A stretch of DNA of 64,000 bases from Bactericera cockerelli (GCA_024516035.1 CM044955.1:52272372-52336371), one strand, 5' to 3'; shown: positions 42,161 through 55,330, counted from the first letter of the stretch. Notes: generated from the sequence alone by a model not told the origin. Made by a program: numbers and translations.

Positions 42161-43813
42161 TATACAGGGTGTCCCACCAAACTTGGACACCTCAAATTAC
42201 TCGGCCCCTGAAAGAGTTTTTGAAAAATAAAAAATCCTAAGGTACATGGTCTAATTATGCGGTTTCAGTCATGAATTTTTTTTTATACAGGGTGGTTCAA
42301 AAGTCAGAAATTGAGGTGTCAACTTTCGATTTTTAAATGGATCGACCTGAATTTTATTTGATAATTTTACTTCTAAATGGTTCCTGAGTACTTTTTTAAA
42401 CAAAAATTTTACATACAGGGTGGTTTTTTTTCGACCAATTTTTTTTTCTAAATCTCGAATAACTCAAGTTTGTTTAATTTTTTCGATAACAAGAATAGAA
42501 AGTGTTTGTGTAATGAAAACACGCACTTTCAATTGGCATCAATCTTTTTTATACAGGGTGGTTCACAAGTGAAATAATGACTTGATTTTTTTTAAAACTG
42601 AGTTTTTTTAATTTTTTATTTGGGATTAATAATTCTAACCTAATTTTACACATTTTTTGTTAGTCATATCGAAAAACAAAACTAAAGTGTTGTACAGGGT
42701 GAGACATAATTTTTTTGTGACACCCTGTATATGGGCAGTCAAAAAGACGTAAAATTAAATATAAAAACTAAGAAAAACTTCGATTTTTAATGATATAAAA
42801 AAGTTATGGTGTTTTAACTAATATTGTCACATGGACCACCCTGTAGATATTTTCTTAAAACATCATATGGGTAGTCGAAATTGTCTAAAATTCAACGAGG
42901 AGTCCAAATCTGAAAGAAAAAAATGAATTCAAAAAGCCATTTCAATTTTGTGTCTAAACCTACCTACTTTTTATTTCTAGTTTTAAAATCATTCAGTGTG
43001 TACACCAAATTGAAAATGGCTTCAAAATTCGTGTTTTTTACTTGTTTTTCCCCACGATTCGAAGTATTCGTTGAATTTTATACAACCTCGAGTACCCACA
43101 TGATAGTTTAAGAGAATATCTACAGGGTGGTCCATGCGACAATATTAGTTAAAACACCATAACTTTTTGATATCATTAAAAATCAAAGTTTTTCTTGCAC
43201 ATTTAGTTTTTATATTTAATTTTACGTCTCTTTGACTGCCCATATACAGGGTGTCACAAAAAAATTATGTCTCACCCTGTACAACACTTTAGTTTTGTTT
43301 TTCGATATGACTAACAAAAAATGTGTAAAATTAGGTTAGAATTATTAATCCCAAATAAAAAATTAAAAAAACTCAGTTTTAAAAAAAATCAAGTCATTAT
43401 TTCACTTGTGAACCACCCTGTATAAAAAAAATTTGATGCCATTTGAAAGTGCGTGTTTTCATTACACAAACACTTTCTATTCTTGTTATCGAAAAAATTA
43501 AACAAACTTGAGTTATTCGAGATTTAGAAAAAAAATTGGTCGAAAAAAAACCACCCTGTATGTAAAATTTTTGTTTAAAAAAGTACTCAGGAACCATTAA
43601 GAAGTAAAATTATCAAATAAAATTCAGGTCGATCCATTTAAAAATCGAAAGTTGACACCTCAATTTTTGACTTTTGAACCACCCTGTATAAAAAAAATTT
43701 CATGACTGAAACCGCATAATTAGACCATGTACCCTAGGATTTTTTATTTTTCAAAAACTCTTTCAGGGGCCGAGTAATTTGAGGTGTCCAAGTTTGGTGG
43801 GACACCCTGTATA
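42161..43813. mobile_element. 1.65-kb foldback element (near-perfect palindrome)
   Basis: Left arm 42161-42900 and right arm 43070-43813 are inverted copies with only scattered differences; the 170-bp middle is also a weaker palindrome, so arms run almost to the centre. Ends TATACAGGGTGTCCCACC / GGTGGGACACCCTGTATA. ACAGGGTG occurs at the end and again near 42292, 42414, 42552 and 42694, dividing the arm into modules of 120-140 bp. No coding sequence. Confidence 0.9.
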
Positions 43814-44999
43814 ATTATAGAGAACCTGTAACCTTTATCACCTGATAAAAAAGTTACAGACGTTAAGAATGCATTAAATAAATAGGTCTTCTTCATTTCT
43901 ATAACCAAGATCTTGTGATCTATTAAGCCATGGAAAGGTATTTGGGCTAATCAATCATACGTTAAGATTACTCAGATAATTATTATTAGATATTATCAGA
44001 CACATTCAAGATTATTAATAACACACATTTAATTTATTATTGACTAGGTATCTAGTACAACTGCTCACTATTCTGTTATGAATGCTAGTACTGAAATAAA
44101 CAGGTTGATGGTATGGATTATGGAATCATTATTCATAACAACTACATGCTAAATAGAACCAATTAGCTTCAAACTGTCCTGGAATGAAACTTGAAACTGT
44201 TCAATGTTCATGTAGGTATGTAGATGTACATCTAGTGCAAATTCTCACTTCTCTGTAATTACCTTCAGACACATTTGATAATAATTACCTACAGAACAAC
44301 ATCAAACATTTCTCTGAGATGCTGTATATTGACATCTTGAATTAGATAACGCTAAAAAGAAACAAATTCGCCAGCCTGACAATCAATGTCTTGTGTTTTA
44401 CAGAGGAAACTCATCAACATCCATTGAAAACACTAAAAAAAAAAACATCTCTGTATTGTGAACAATAATTGATCCTACTACTACTCGGTTTGTTCTGAGC
44501 TATAAAGATTTGTTCGTCTTCTCTCAGATAATACATACATAGTTTTACTACGAGCGACAATATCTCCATAAAACGGATAATGGCGGAACTTTTTATGGAT
44601 CCCATGAACTTGGGACAGAGAAGCTTGAGAATCAATTACCTACTTGAAGGCCAGACCGATGCTCTACGTGTGGTCCGGTTTCCGATTCAAATATTTGAAG
44701 TGAATCTGCAAACCAGTAGGTACTTAAAGGTAGGTACGTTATTTTAAACCTCTTACAGAAGAACAGAGGGCTTGTCGGGACAGTAACACTGATGCAACAT
44801 CTGAAATCCTTAAGATTTGTTGTAAAAAACTGAATTTAAATTTGGATATTTTGTATCCATTTTTTTTTTTTACTTATTTATTTTGTCATTTGTTTGTTTT
44901 TTTTTCTTCTTTCTTTTCTTAATTTTATACTGTTGCCTGTTTGTCCTCCTAATTAAGCTTAAAAAAAAAATCAATACATGTTCTTCAGGCTATTCTAGG

Positions 45000-45085
45000 C
45001 ACATTCAGGCTGGGTGAGGTTCATTCGAATAGCTGGGTTGTTTGCTCAGCGAATGAAGGGTAAAACTTCGTTCTGATGTGACCAA
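45000..45085 (+). mobile_element. SINE tail fragment (5S-type family)
   Basis: AGGCTGGGTGAGGTTCATTC and GCGAATGAAGGGTAAAACTT. Diverged plus-strand tail. Confidence 0.5.
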
Positions 45086-45329
45086 AGAGTTGGGTGGAAG
45101 AGATTGCCAACATTTCCATGGCAAGTGCTTCAAATAGTGAAATTTCAATCTCGAAGGAGTAAGTACCAGTGTAGATGTAGATCCTCCAGTTTTTTTTTTT
45201 TTTTTTTTTTTGATCAGGGTTCCCACATTTTCCCAAGACAGATTTCATGTCGTTTCGTGAGTGAGTTCTATCAGCAGAAACTAAATAATGACTATCAAGT
45301 TTCACAAATCTTATTAGAAAACCCGTAGG

Positions 45330-46400
45330 TCTTCTAGCCTAGTTTTTAACAAGGAGTCTATACATAGTACTTGCCTAAATAGGTAATACAGTACTCTCCA
45401 GGAACAAGGTAATTAACCCCAAACCTCTTTTAAAAAATATCCTTACAAAACTGCAGGATTCAATGACATACGAAGCGAAGATGGAAATGGGCCTTAAACT
45501 AAACCTTAAATGGTGGGGGAGTTTGTTATGCTGTCAAGAAAACTATTAAGGTTTCCTTTGAGAATTTCCAGTTGGATAAACTCTCCCATAGAACACAGGT
45601 GGACTCTCTTATACTGGGTGATGTGAGAATTAAATGAATACGGTCCGTATTGTAAAATGGGATTTCAACAAATCTTAGTCTTCTTCAGGTCGGACTATTT
45701 ATAGTGAGCTGTGATTGGTTCAGGCATGAAATTTACTAACGTAAAATTGAATAGAATGACATGAACAGTTCTATCTTCATTAGTTTTCGAGATATTTATG
45801 TCTTTTAAATGTACATCCCATATTCGACAAATAGACTAAACAGATTGGATAGACTTCTTTCGCTGATTTTTTTACCGAAAAAATTCTCGTTCAGAGATAG
45901 TGCACTAAAAAAAATGTGTCTTCTTTTATTTGGTTCACCCTGTATTACACCAGAGACTTGAAGATTGAGAATAACACAGTATATACTACAGTAGTGTGTA
46001 ATTTGTTCAAAGCTAAGATGGTCAACTTGTTAATGTAATTTTTCAACCAAATCTTCTGTTTTCGTTCTTGAACTTACTATAATAGGATGTTGTGATTTAG
46101 TACCTACAATTTTAGTTCTTGTACAATAATAATGCCTTCAATGAACTTGATAATACCAAAGATAATGCCAAAGATGAAATCTTTCATATTCTGCTTTAGT
46201 GTTCTGCCTGTGGTGAAACTACGTTTTCCAAAATCCAATGATGATGATGATATTGATAATAATATCAAAGTAATGATGATGACGACTTTCTATTTTTCTA
46301 ATAACAATTTCGTGTATAATATTCCCACTATGGAATGAATCATATTTTATTCTGGTTCTAAAACCAGCCGAAAAAGAATGATTTGTGCACAAATTGGTGT
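45330..46400. other. AT-rich, no gene recognised
   Basis: No domain or long-frame evidence. A phrase CACCCTGTATTACAC near 45945 resembles a transposon end but has no partner nearby. Confidence 0.4.
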
Positions 46401-46410
46401 ATCTTTAAAT

Positions 46411-46804
46411 CCCCCCAAAAACACCACTTCGTGGTTAAAAAAAGAAGAACGCCTCACTCAAAAGAATGATTATCATTAGCTAAAAATAAATGATATCAAA
46501 TTGAGAACACCTTACCCCCTCTCTTTCTATATCTCTGCACTCCTCTCTGAATTTATTCCTCTTATGTTTATCTTTCTTTATCCTTTCTAGGGGTCATCCC
46601 AAACTTGATTTCTCTTTAAATTTACTTGTTGCACGGCAATAAAAAAGGCGGTCGGAGTATGATTTTTCTGAACTTATTTGATTTGAATCGAGAAAATTAC
46701 ACCGCGATTCTCAATTTGATATCATTTATTTTTAGCTAATGATAATCATTCTTTTGAGTGAGGCGTTCTTCTTTTTTTAACCACGAAGTGGTGTTTTTGG
46801 GGGG
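46411..46804. mobile_element. Foldback element with 96-bp inverted ends
   Basis: Arms 46411-46506 and 46709-46804 are perfect inverted repeats beginning CCCCCCAAAAACACCACTTC. Inner 200 bp is non-coding. Ends resemble those of the neighbour at 47012. Confidence 0.9.
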
Positions 46805-47011
46805 ATATCAGTTCTTTTTGTACGAAAATATAGGTTCATACACTACTGAAACATTATGAATAACAAAAGTAAATAAGCTAGGAAAATGTGAATGTACCAA
46901 GTTGTCTTTTTTTTAAGATATAGTTTTAGCAGTACGTATTTAAGTAATAATATGTATTTGGATCACAGATTTGGCCCCCTGAGTCCACAAAGTGAGTAAA
47001 TAATATATAAT

Positions 47012-47997
47012 CCCCCAAAAAATATCACTTCGTGACATAAAAAAGTCCCGCCAAGTCGTTCCCCAAAAATATTTCAGTTCCCAAATTCATCCCTCCCTCC
47101 CTTCCCAAAAAATATATTAGTTATTTGTGACCTCCCCCAAAAAAATATTGAAATCAATTTATGGCCCCGCCTTTTATTCATTCACCTAAGTGCAACAGTA
47201 TACTTATTAATAGCCTCCCCTCTCTCTTTCTTCTAATGTCCTCTTTCTTTTGTTCCTTATTGCATGTTGGCATGTTTCCTTTACAAACTCAGAACTTAAG
47301 TCTTATTTCCTTGCTCCTTTCACCGACTTGGGCTCTTGGCGGAGTACCACTAATTGGGAATAATTTTTTTTTTAATCTAATAGACAGTGCTATTTTGAAA
47401 GAATTAAAAAGAGATAATTTAACATAATGGTTCTTATGGAGAACAGGAAATGAGAAGTCTAGCCGACCGCGACCCAAGGATGCATTATCTGTATCTAAGT
47501 CGCAAAATATCTGCCACCAACGAGAATTGGACCATCAGAACAAGTCACGATTCCGGCTCATTTCCAAGGAACACATGTTTACATATGTCTACATTTATAT
47601 ATAATCTTAGAAAAAAACCAAGACATCAGTTCCTTTGGCTAAGAACGGACCTGCTTGGTGGTACTCCGCCAAGAGCCCAAGTCGGTGAAAGGAGCAAGGA
47701 AATAAGACTTAAGTTCTGAGTTTGTAAAGGAAACATGCCAATATGCAATAAGGAACAAAAGAAAGAGGACATTAGAAGAAAGAGAGAGGGGAGGCTATTA
47801 ATAAGTATACTGTTGCACTTAGGTGAATGAATAAAAGGCGGGGCCATAAATTGATTTCAATATTTTTTTGGGGGAGGTCACAAATAACTAATATATTTTT
47901 TGGGAAGGGAGGGAGGGATGAATTTGGGAACTGAAATATTTTTGGGGAACGACTTGGCGGGACTTTTTTATGTCACGAAGTGATATTTTTTTGGGGG
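47012..47997. mobile_element. Foldback element with 340-bp inverted ends
   Basis: Arms 47012-47350 and 47658-47997, starting CCCCCAAAAAATATCACTTC, enclose a unique 307-bp loop (47351-47657). Open frames occur in the arms in mirror positions but have no recognisable domain. Confidence 0.9.
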
Positions 47998-48254
47998 ATC
48001 TTATAACTTTTTGTAGTGGCCCTGTATAGGTGTGGGGTGAATGATACATGTTGTTTCAATATAAAACTATTTAACATATGAAATAATGACTTTAAAGGAA
48101 CAAGTGTTGATAAATGAAACAGTTTGAATGTGGAGATAAAGATTTTAGTTTGATATTCATACCTAAGCACAGTATCCTTCTCCAAATTATTCTTTCACCT
48201 AAAAAGTAGATATGCGACTTTTGACTCATCTGGGAGAGTGATAATATACTAGAT

Positions 48255-48690
48255 ACTGAATATCTATACACCAACTTTTTTCTGAGCTCTGAAAATGATC
48301 CTTTTCCCAATTAAGGGCCAAATGTCCCTTTTAGGATAATAGAACAATAAAAAAGCACACCTACCACTCACGAGAAAAAAATTTGCCATCGTTTGTGAAA
48401 ATCGGTCAAGTAGTTTTGGCTGTAGAGCGGTCAACGTGAAAGAAGAATCAGAAAATGATAAAAAAAAAATGACGTTTTTAAAGTTTGGTTTTCTCCAACT
48501 TAACTCAAACGATTTTGATGGTTCTTTTTTCAAAGCTTGTCTTTATCGTGCCCCAATCTATATTTATTTATAGTCCGAGTTCCTTCATCACTTGTACTTT
48601 TTTTCCTACAACTACAAGAATTGTGCTAATTTTGCTCTGGCGTATAACCTCACTTAGTGAGTTCGTTCTCACTGTGTTCGGTTAATTATG
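48255..48690 (+). repeat. Dispersed repeat, copy 1 (pair with 50105)
   Basis: Shares TGAGCTCTGAAAATGATCCT, TTTTGGCTGTAGAGCGGTCA and TCACTTGTACTTTTT with 50105-50505 in the same orientation. The phrase is like that in other insect dispersed repeats. Non-coding. Confidence 0.8.
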
Positions 48691-48904
48691 TTTAAAAGAA
48701 GGTAAGATAACAAGCGAGACCCTCCCTCAAGTCGAAGAACGATTAGAGAGATAGTCCGGGTTATTCTAAAATTAATCCCGTTTCATAAATTGGCACTGTG
48801 TCACAGATTTTTACAAGGATGCTGTGTGGTGCCATTCATTTTATCCAGATGGGCCCCTCAACTGGTTCAAATAGTGGGTACACCCTGAACATATTTCCTT
48901 AATT

Positions 48905-49010
48905 TATGTCAGATATAATAATAAGGACTTTTAAGACCCATTATTCCAGCAGTATGCCCAAGATGTATTATTATGAGGTAAAAATCCCAAATGGGAGGAT
49001 AACTATGTAT
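48905..49010 (-). mobile_element. SINE family C body
   Basis: CCCATTATTCCAGCAGTATG, GCCCAAGATGTATTATTATG, AATCCCAAATGGGAGGATAA on +, the inverted body of family C. Confidence 0.65.
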
Positions 49011-49224
49011 TTTTACAATTAATTTCTGTGAAAGAATACTGAGAACGAAGCTTATTGTGTTGAGTAATAAATGTATAAATATATTTTTTTTAACTGTTAA
49101 TTTTTTATTTTATATTATAAATGAGGTACAACACAACCCACAACAAAAAGGTTAATAGTACCTCATAAACTCACTAAATTTAATGTAAATTATGTAAAAC
49201 TAAAAAAAGTAAAGAGTATTTTGT

Positions 49225-49325
49225 AAAAAAAAAAAAATCACATGTCTCAGCTCGAACCCGCGGACCTCTAGCATCTCCAGCTTTACACAGTGCCGCCATA
49301 ACCACTGAGATAACTGGACTGTTGA
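49225..49325 (-). other. tRNA-like promoter remnant (SINE head)
   Basis: Minus strand: TATCTCAGTGGTTATGGCGG, then GCGGGTTCGAGCTGAGACAT, an A box and B box at about tRNA spacing. No paired acceptor stem or CCA end, so not called a tRNA gene. Confidence 0.45.
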
Positions 49326-49729
49326 CATTTTCCCGTGGTGTTTGCAACATATAAAAGATTCAATTTATTTTACTTTGTATAATAATATTTTTAGCGGCCA
49401 GTGAAAGAAATATTTACTAGAGAGAATTGTATAGGGAGGAAAAAGCCTTTCACTTCCTATGTACCTAACATTCCTAATTAGGAATAGGTATTAGGTAGTG
49501 TAGGGGCTTTTACAAAGTTTTCTATGAAACTTCTACATTTCCCACTTAAAAAGGTCCCCAAATATTTATGACATTCATGTTACACATACATTATGTAACA
49601 TTGGGTACTAGAGATTTTTTTTACATTTTTGAACCTAATATACCTAACCAACATTTTAAAAGAAAAAAAAATCTTGTCTTTTTCACTCCTTGGGCATTAC
49701 AGGTTTATTATAGCTATGTCTGTATGAAA

Positions 49730-50020
49730 TTATTTGTGGTCAAGCACAAGGCCTCTTCACAAATTTTGTGGGTAGTGCAGCATTACTAAGAGCCTCCTTT
49801 ACTTTTCAAATTCTATTACATTAATTTATTTTAACTCTGGTAATGCCGTCACTGGTCGTTACTTATTTAGTAATTACTCATTTTTCCTCACAAGGTATGA
49901 GTGGACCCCAAACACCCAAGTAAAGTGCAGAAAAATTCCTGCCCAGCTGGGGATCGAATACAGGCCACCATGCGTGGTAAGCTTAGCGCGCTAACTCACT
50001 CAGCACCGGCGACTATTTAT
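49730..50020 (-). mobile_element. tRNA-derived SINE, family A, long copy
   Basis: Head on minus with B box inverted as GGGGATCGAATACAGGCC on +, body TCACAAGGTATGAGTGGACC, TAATGCCGTCACTGGTCGTT, GCATTACTAAGAGCCTCC and the end AAGCACAAGGCCTCTTCACA. The last motif also sits beside the LINE 3' end at 12665-12700. Confidence 0.8.
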
Positions 50021-50104
50021 GGGTTAGTATACCTTTATACAATTTCACATCGGGACATGTGGATTGAAAGGTTTGTGAATGAATAGGTATATACATAATA
50101 AACT

Positions 50105-50505
50105 AGATTAAATATCTATACTCCAATGTTATTCTGAGCTCTGAAAATGATCCTTTTCCTAATTAACGGCCAAATGGTAGCTTTTGGGATAATGAAACCA
50201 TAAAAAGGCACACCTACCACCCAGAAGAAAAAAAATGAGCCATCGTTCATGAAAATCGGTCCAGTAGTTTTGGCTGTAGAGCGGTCAACGTCAAAGAAGA
50301 AGCAGAATTTTTTGAAAAAAAATGACGTTTTTACAGTGTGTTTTTGACCAACTTAACTCAAACGATTTCGATGTTTCTTTTTTAAAAGCTTGTCTACTAT
50401 CGTGCCCCAATCTGTATATGTAGTTCAATTTCCTCCATCACTTGTACTTTTTCTCCTACAACTACACGAAATGTGCTACTTATGCTGTCGCGTATAGTAT
50501 ACTCT
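50105..50505 (+). repeat. Dispersed repeat, copy 2 (pair with 48255)
   Basis: See the copy at 48255-48690; about 400 bp with the same order of motifs. Confidence 0.8.
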
Positions 50506-50924
50506 TGGTAGCGCGCGAACTATTTCAATTGACTTGGCGGGTCGGAGCGCTACCGCGCTCCTTAATTTTGCAATGCAAGACCTTTTGATTCTATAATCAA
50601 CATGATTAGGTTTATCTTTCAATGCTAAATAGACCTCGGAGCCTCCTATGAGGGACACTAAAACACCTGGATTTACAAATGCCAAAGAAATTAATTAGTA
50701 ATCACCTTATCAAGGTGAGGTAATGAGTTCTCTCCCGTTGACCTTTTCTTACCCGAATTCTCTCCGGCTTGTTGCAGGGGTCACCAGGAGTATCTCTCCC
50801 GGAAATAAGACCATGCTTTTTTACATTAGGCATTTAAGAAAATGAAAATTATAAAATTATCATTTTTATAGAAGAATCGGCCTTTTATAAGGAAATCTTT
50901 TAAATCTCTAACTAATGAAAGGCA

Positions 50925-51095
50925 ATGCCTTCAGTGTATAGTAGAGTTATTTAAAATACATAGAAGGCTATGCCTCAGGAATATAGTAGGGTTAGGGATA
51001 ATACTTGAGTTTACAGTAGGGTTAGGTAAAAAAAAAAGCCATGCCTTGGGTTTATCATAGGGTTAGGAAAAATACATAGAAGGCCATGCCTCAGG
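50925..51095 (+). repeat. Degenerate 45-bp minisatellite, cluster 1
   Basis: Units built from AGTAGGGTTAGG and GAAGGCCATGCCTCAGG-like phrases, the same unit as the array at 57870-58150 but more diverged. Confidence 0.7.
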
Positions 51096-51234
51096 TCTAT
51101 ATCAATGATTCCTAGGTGTTTCGATTTTATGCTAGGTCTAAACTATGTAGGTATAAAATCAGGTAAAAATGCAAGCGACGCGACGGGAGACAATTTGGTG
51201 TTGATAAAACCATGAGCGGGAGAGAACTCGGTGG

Positions 51235-51380
51235 TGACGTCCCTGATCAATACCTCACGAGGTATGAGTGTACCCCGGACATAATGGACAGAGAAAAAAA
51301 ACTTCCCTGAAGGAGATCGAACCCAAGTCATCATGCGTGCAAGCCTAGTATGCTACCCACTTGGCCAAAGTCACTACTTT
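51235..51380 (-). mobile_element. tRNA-derived SINE, family A, fragment
   Basis: CCTCACGAGGTATGAGTGTA and GGAGATCGAACCCAAGTCAT on +, the inverted body end and B box. Confidence 0.65.
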
Positions 51381-51469
51381 GTCACAATTTTTAGTGAGTA
51401 GCATCGATATTATGAGAGCTAATTCATCATATTTTATCTCCATCCAACCATGATTGTCCAAAATCAATC

Positions 51470-51690
51470 TCGTAATGCCGCCACAGGTCATTGCCCAATT
51501 TTACAACTACTAAAATTTTCCTCGCGGGGTAATGGGGTCGTCATGAAGATCAAATATAAAGATCGGAAAAACAAAACAACGTTAAGCCCAAATTGAAAAT
51601 ATAGAGCTAAAAAATTTCATCCCCGCCAGGATTCGAACCCATGCTGAATGGGTGGCAGGTCGAGCATGCTACTAATAGACGAAGTTATCT
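51470..51690 (-). mobile_element. tRNA-derived SINE, family A, fragment
   Basis: GTAATGCCGCCACAGGTCAT, TCCTCGCGGGGTAATGGG, CAGGATTCGAACCCATGCTG on +. Confidence 0.65.
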
Positions 51691-52269
51691 TCTAAGGAAA
51701 CGGACGGAAAATGAACTAAATTAAACATTAAAATTTTGCAGTGAGAGAGCGAGGTCATCTCGAAAAATACATACTGGCCAAGATCTGACCACTTATTATG
51801 GATTCGAAGGTACCTACCCGCCAAAGAAAATGAAAAGGCCACCAGGTGCCACCCAGTGGACCGGATGAAGGAATAATATCAATAAATTTGGTATCTGCTC
51901 ATCAAGATCTTTCATTTGATACCACTTAAGATTAGTATTATCCTTCAATTCCCGATTTGGGCTCCCAAAACCCGAGGCCGCCCAAATGGGCCGCCCGCTT
52001 ATAATTTAGAATTTTTTTTTGGTCCAGGCTCATCTCCATTATATTTTGATCACTTTAGACACCTCACTTAATCTTCAGTGCCAAGTTAAAGACACGAAGT
52101 CGGGTCTCAAAGGATCCGTATGAAGAAAAAAAAACAGAAAAAAAAAAAAAAATTATGAATCTTTTCATGTCTTTCACGATTGTTGGGGGGTCTCGAAAAT
52201 AGGGTTCCCGGTGGCTTAGGAAGTCAAACAAAGAGTCAAATCAACTTATTTTTCAACGTAGAGCCCATT

Positions 52270-52430
52270 TCTGCAATAAAAATTGCAATTTTTGAAATTC
52301 ATGTTGCACTTTTCGCTGGCTGAAAGTACATGAAATGCATGGGAACTATGTTTTCCGTAACCTTACACTCTGCCGGGCTGTCTCTTTCTTTGTTTAGGCG
52401 TTCTTCACACCTCGGCCGAGGTGTTTGATA
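52270..52430. repeat. Inverted copy of the 3570 repeat
   Basis: Reverse complement of 3570-3715, ending in the palindrome CACCTCGGCCGAGGTG. Confidence 0.75.
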
Positions 52431-52449
52431 TAAAGAAAAAAACAAAATT

Positions 52450-54160
52450 GTGAAAATACACGAAAGTTTCTCTGTACAATTGTAAGAAATGAAAACATTA
52501 TATCCTTTATTTTCAGCTTTGATCGGAAACAAAGTCTTTATGTCTCATTGATTTTTTTTTCTTTTTCTAATGTAAATGAGGATTTTTCGAAAGAGTCGTA
52601 ATAAAAGAGACTGTAGGTACCACAGTTGCATGTATTAAATAATTAGCTATTTAATTGTTTTTACTTTTAACCGATAAGTTTTTCATGAAATTCCGTAGGT
52701 GTAGGTACCTAATTGGTGACTCTGCAACTGGAGGCAAGGTTCTTTGTTAAAAGACAACTTTAAAGAAAGAACTTTCAGAACAAAATCCACGGTTAAATTT
52801 AATCAATCTATAAATTTTTATAGGTATCAATTATGTTTGTTGTAATCAATTTCTTTGCTCGCATTTTCCATGGTTTCATATCAAGCTGAAGTTTAAACTA
52901 TAATAAAGGGGTTGCAAATCAACGCCTTTGGCAATAACCTTGCCTTTTCAAACCCACCACATAACGTCCACAATTTTATATAAGCAGGTGGGTAGATAAA
53001 TCCTACTCATATCAATTCATCATATAGGAGGCTATTAATCAAAGCAAGACTCGAAATTGGAGCAATAAAAAATGTTAAATCGTTTCTGTAAACATCGCAT
53101 CGTTCAATTTTTTTTCTTAACGTCATATTTCTTTCGAGGTTCTAATCTCCGTTTCCTAGGAACTTACAAAGCAAATACCCACATTAACAGAAACTATTAA
53201 CGTAATGGGGCTTCCTGTCTCGAGCCGACAGTCTAAATAAAGCAGTAGTTAACTATACTATACTATTAACTTCACTTACGACAGGATGGCATGTTGGTGC
53301 CTGAAGTGACCACCAAGTTCTAACCATGCTGGACGTTGCCTAATTACAGCGATCCTAAGAGTAATGTTGTATTCTTATTCATAAATTGAAGTTAACTTAA
53401 CACCATCTCTTAAGGTATTAAGAACTATGATATTCCACAGGAACTAATTTATATTTTGACATAACATAGTAGATTAAAAACTCTATCTATAATAATCAAT
53501 ATAATAATACCTATGCCGTTAGCCCAAGATATTAGCACCACTCTTGATAATGTTTGGCTTTCTGAATTTCAATTTGAGTATATGTAAATAATTAAATTAT
53601 GAATGTATGTTTTTACCTACAGTTAATAAGACTTGATCTTTGTTTAAAATTGCTGTATAGTGTAACTGTAGTATGTTGCACTTTTACTCCTAATAATCAA
53701 TACTCAATAGTAAGAACATCATTAAAACCGATATTCTTACAGATAATATAACGTAGCAAAGCCGACAGTGCACTAATGCTCCTACAAGCAGGTGTCAAAA
53801 GTCAAGAACCAATGACTGCCTTCTATCACACTAATTGCAATCTATATTGGTCCGAGGCACTTCCAGAACGATAAAACACAATAAGGCATTGCCTGGGGCA
53901 GACCTTGACGGTTTTCAATAGAACAATGGATTTGTGCGGCGTCAGTGGACGATTCTAAGAGGGGGTTCGGTGATAATCGATGTTCCATTAATATAAAGCA
54001 ACGCTTTACCATTCTGAAAAGGCAAAATTGACACTAGTTGACTAATGGAACAGGAACACAGAAAATTATGGTTTCCTCAACCTGGGTGAAATTAATGTTC
54101 ATTGAATACACATTTCTATTTGTTCAGTGCACACTATCAACCAGGCTAAGACGATCGAGA
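52450..54160. other. AT-rich, no gene recognised
   Basis: Apart from a 5S-SINE head fragment at 53300-53370, nothing structured is seen. Confidence 0.4.
53300..53370 (-). mobile_element. 5S rRNA-derived SINE head, fragment
   Basis: Minus strand: TTAGGCAACGTCCAGCATGG, then GAACTTGGTGGTCACTTCAG, the middle of 5S rRNA between A box and C box. Confidence 0.65.
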
Positions 54161-54164
54161 TGAA

Positions 54165-54268
54165 ATAATTTCCTCAATAACTGATAAAATAATTTCCTAA
54201 ATAACTGATATAATAATTTCCTACATAACTGATATAATAATTTCCTAAATAACTGATATAATAATTTC
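54165..54268 (+). repeat. 24-bp minisatellite, about four units
   Basis: AATTTCCTAAATAACTGATA plus TAAT, nearly uniform. Confidence 0.85.
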
Positions 54269-54664
54269 GGGGGCTCCGTCCCAATGCCCCATCAATAGCT
54301 CCGCCACTGCTGCTACCTACGCGCTATTATCTACAGTGCACGCGTGATTAGATGTGATATCTGTGACTGCACTGGAGTAGGCATTGCACAACACAGCTCT
54401 CATGAGACAATAATGAGGCATGGCTGAAGAAATTTGGAAAATGCGAAGCATATATCGGAGAGCAAAAATAAGAGATCTGATTATAAGTTAATATAAACTT
54501 TGGAAGAATAAAGGCGAAAGGGATCATGAATTATAGAAAGCCATAAGTAACAGGCTCACGCGTCATATTCAGGTGCCTGAGACACATCCACTAAAAAATA
54601 CACAAATTAATAATATTATTACATTGTTATCAAACTTATGATATAGTTTTTTTTTTGTGATGTA

Positions 54665-54885
54665 TTGTATCGTCCCTACTAAGGTCATATTTATCGAGAC
54701 GCTAATTTTACTTTCCATTCACAGAGAATTACCAACCAGATCCTCACATTAGACTCTCCTCTGTTGGGCCGGCAATAACCAGCCAGGGTTTTGAATTCGA
54801 ATGGTCACCCACCAGAGAGAGTCCTAACCATACTGAGCGTTGCATCTTCAGCCATAGAACGAGCATTGGTGCATTAAACACACTT
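54665..54885 (-). mobile_element. 5S rRNA-derived SINE
   Basis: Minus strand: GATGCAACGCTCAGTATGGT, GGTGGGTGACCATTCGAATT, then TGAGGATCTGGTTGGTAATT and GAATGGAAAGTAAAATTAGC. The head includes the 5S C-box region. Confidence 0.8.
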
Positions 54886-55254
54886 ACCAGTGTAGATAGC
54901 TATGGCAATTGTCAATATAAATCGTACATACATAATTATTGATATCTTATTAGATACACTGGGTGGTAGGCAAATATAACCTATATCATTTTTCTTTCTG
55001 GCTCAGTATTCAAGTACCTTTTATATTTGTTACCTAATACCTACCTACCTACCTCACATTCACAGACTGTATTAACATTTTTACTGTATTAACTATTATT
55101 TTTTGTACTTTTGTTCTTTTTTGTATATTATTCATGTCAAATACAACATTACCTATTATTACAAATTACCATCAACGCTGGCACACACAAATACCTAACA
55201 AAACTTAAACCTTCGTTCTGAAAAATTAAATCCTGCCTTACCAAAATGCACCAT

Positions 55255-55330
55255 CATTGGTACTCGAACCACCGAGCTCCAGGTTATACGAGTCCACTGC
55301 CTTTAAGATCGAGCTCTTGAAGTCGACTAC
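55255..55330 (-). mobile_element. tRNA-derived SINE, family B, fragment
   Basis: GGTACTCGAACCACCGAGCT and CCAGGTTATACGAGTCCAC on +, the inverted head. Confidence 0.6.

Noticed and set aside
47161..47847. Two frames beginning MAPPFIHSPKCNS on opposite strands
   Set aside because: They are the same sequence in the two arms of a foldback element, not two genes.
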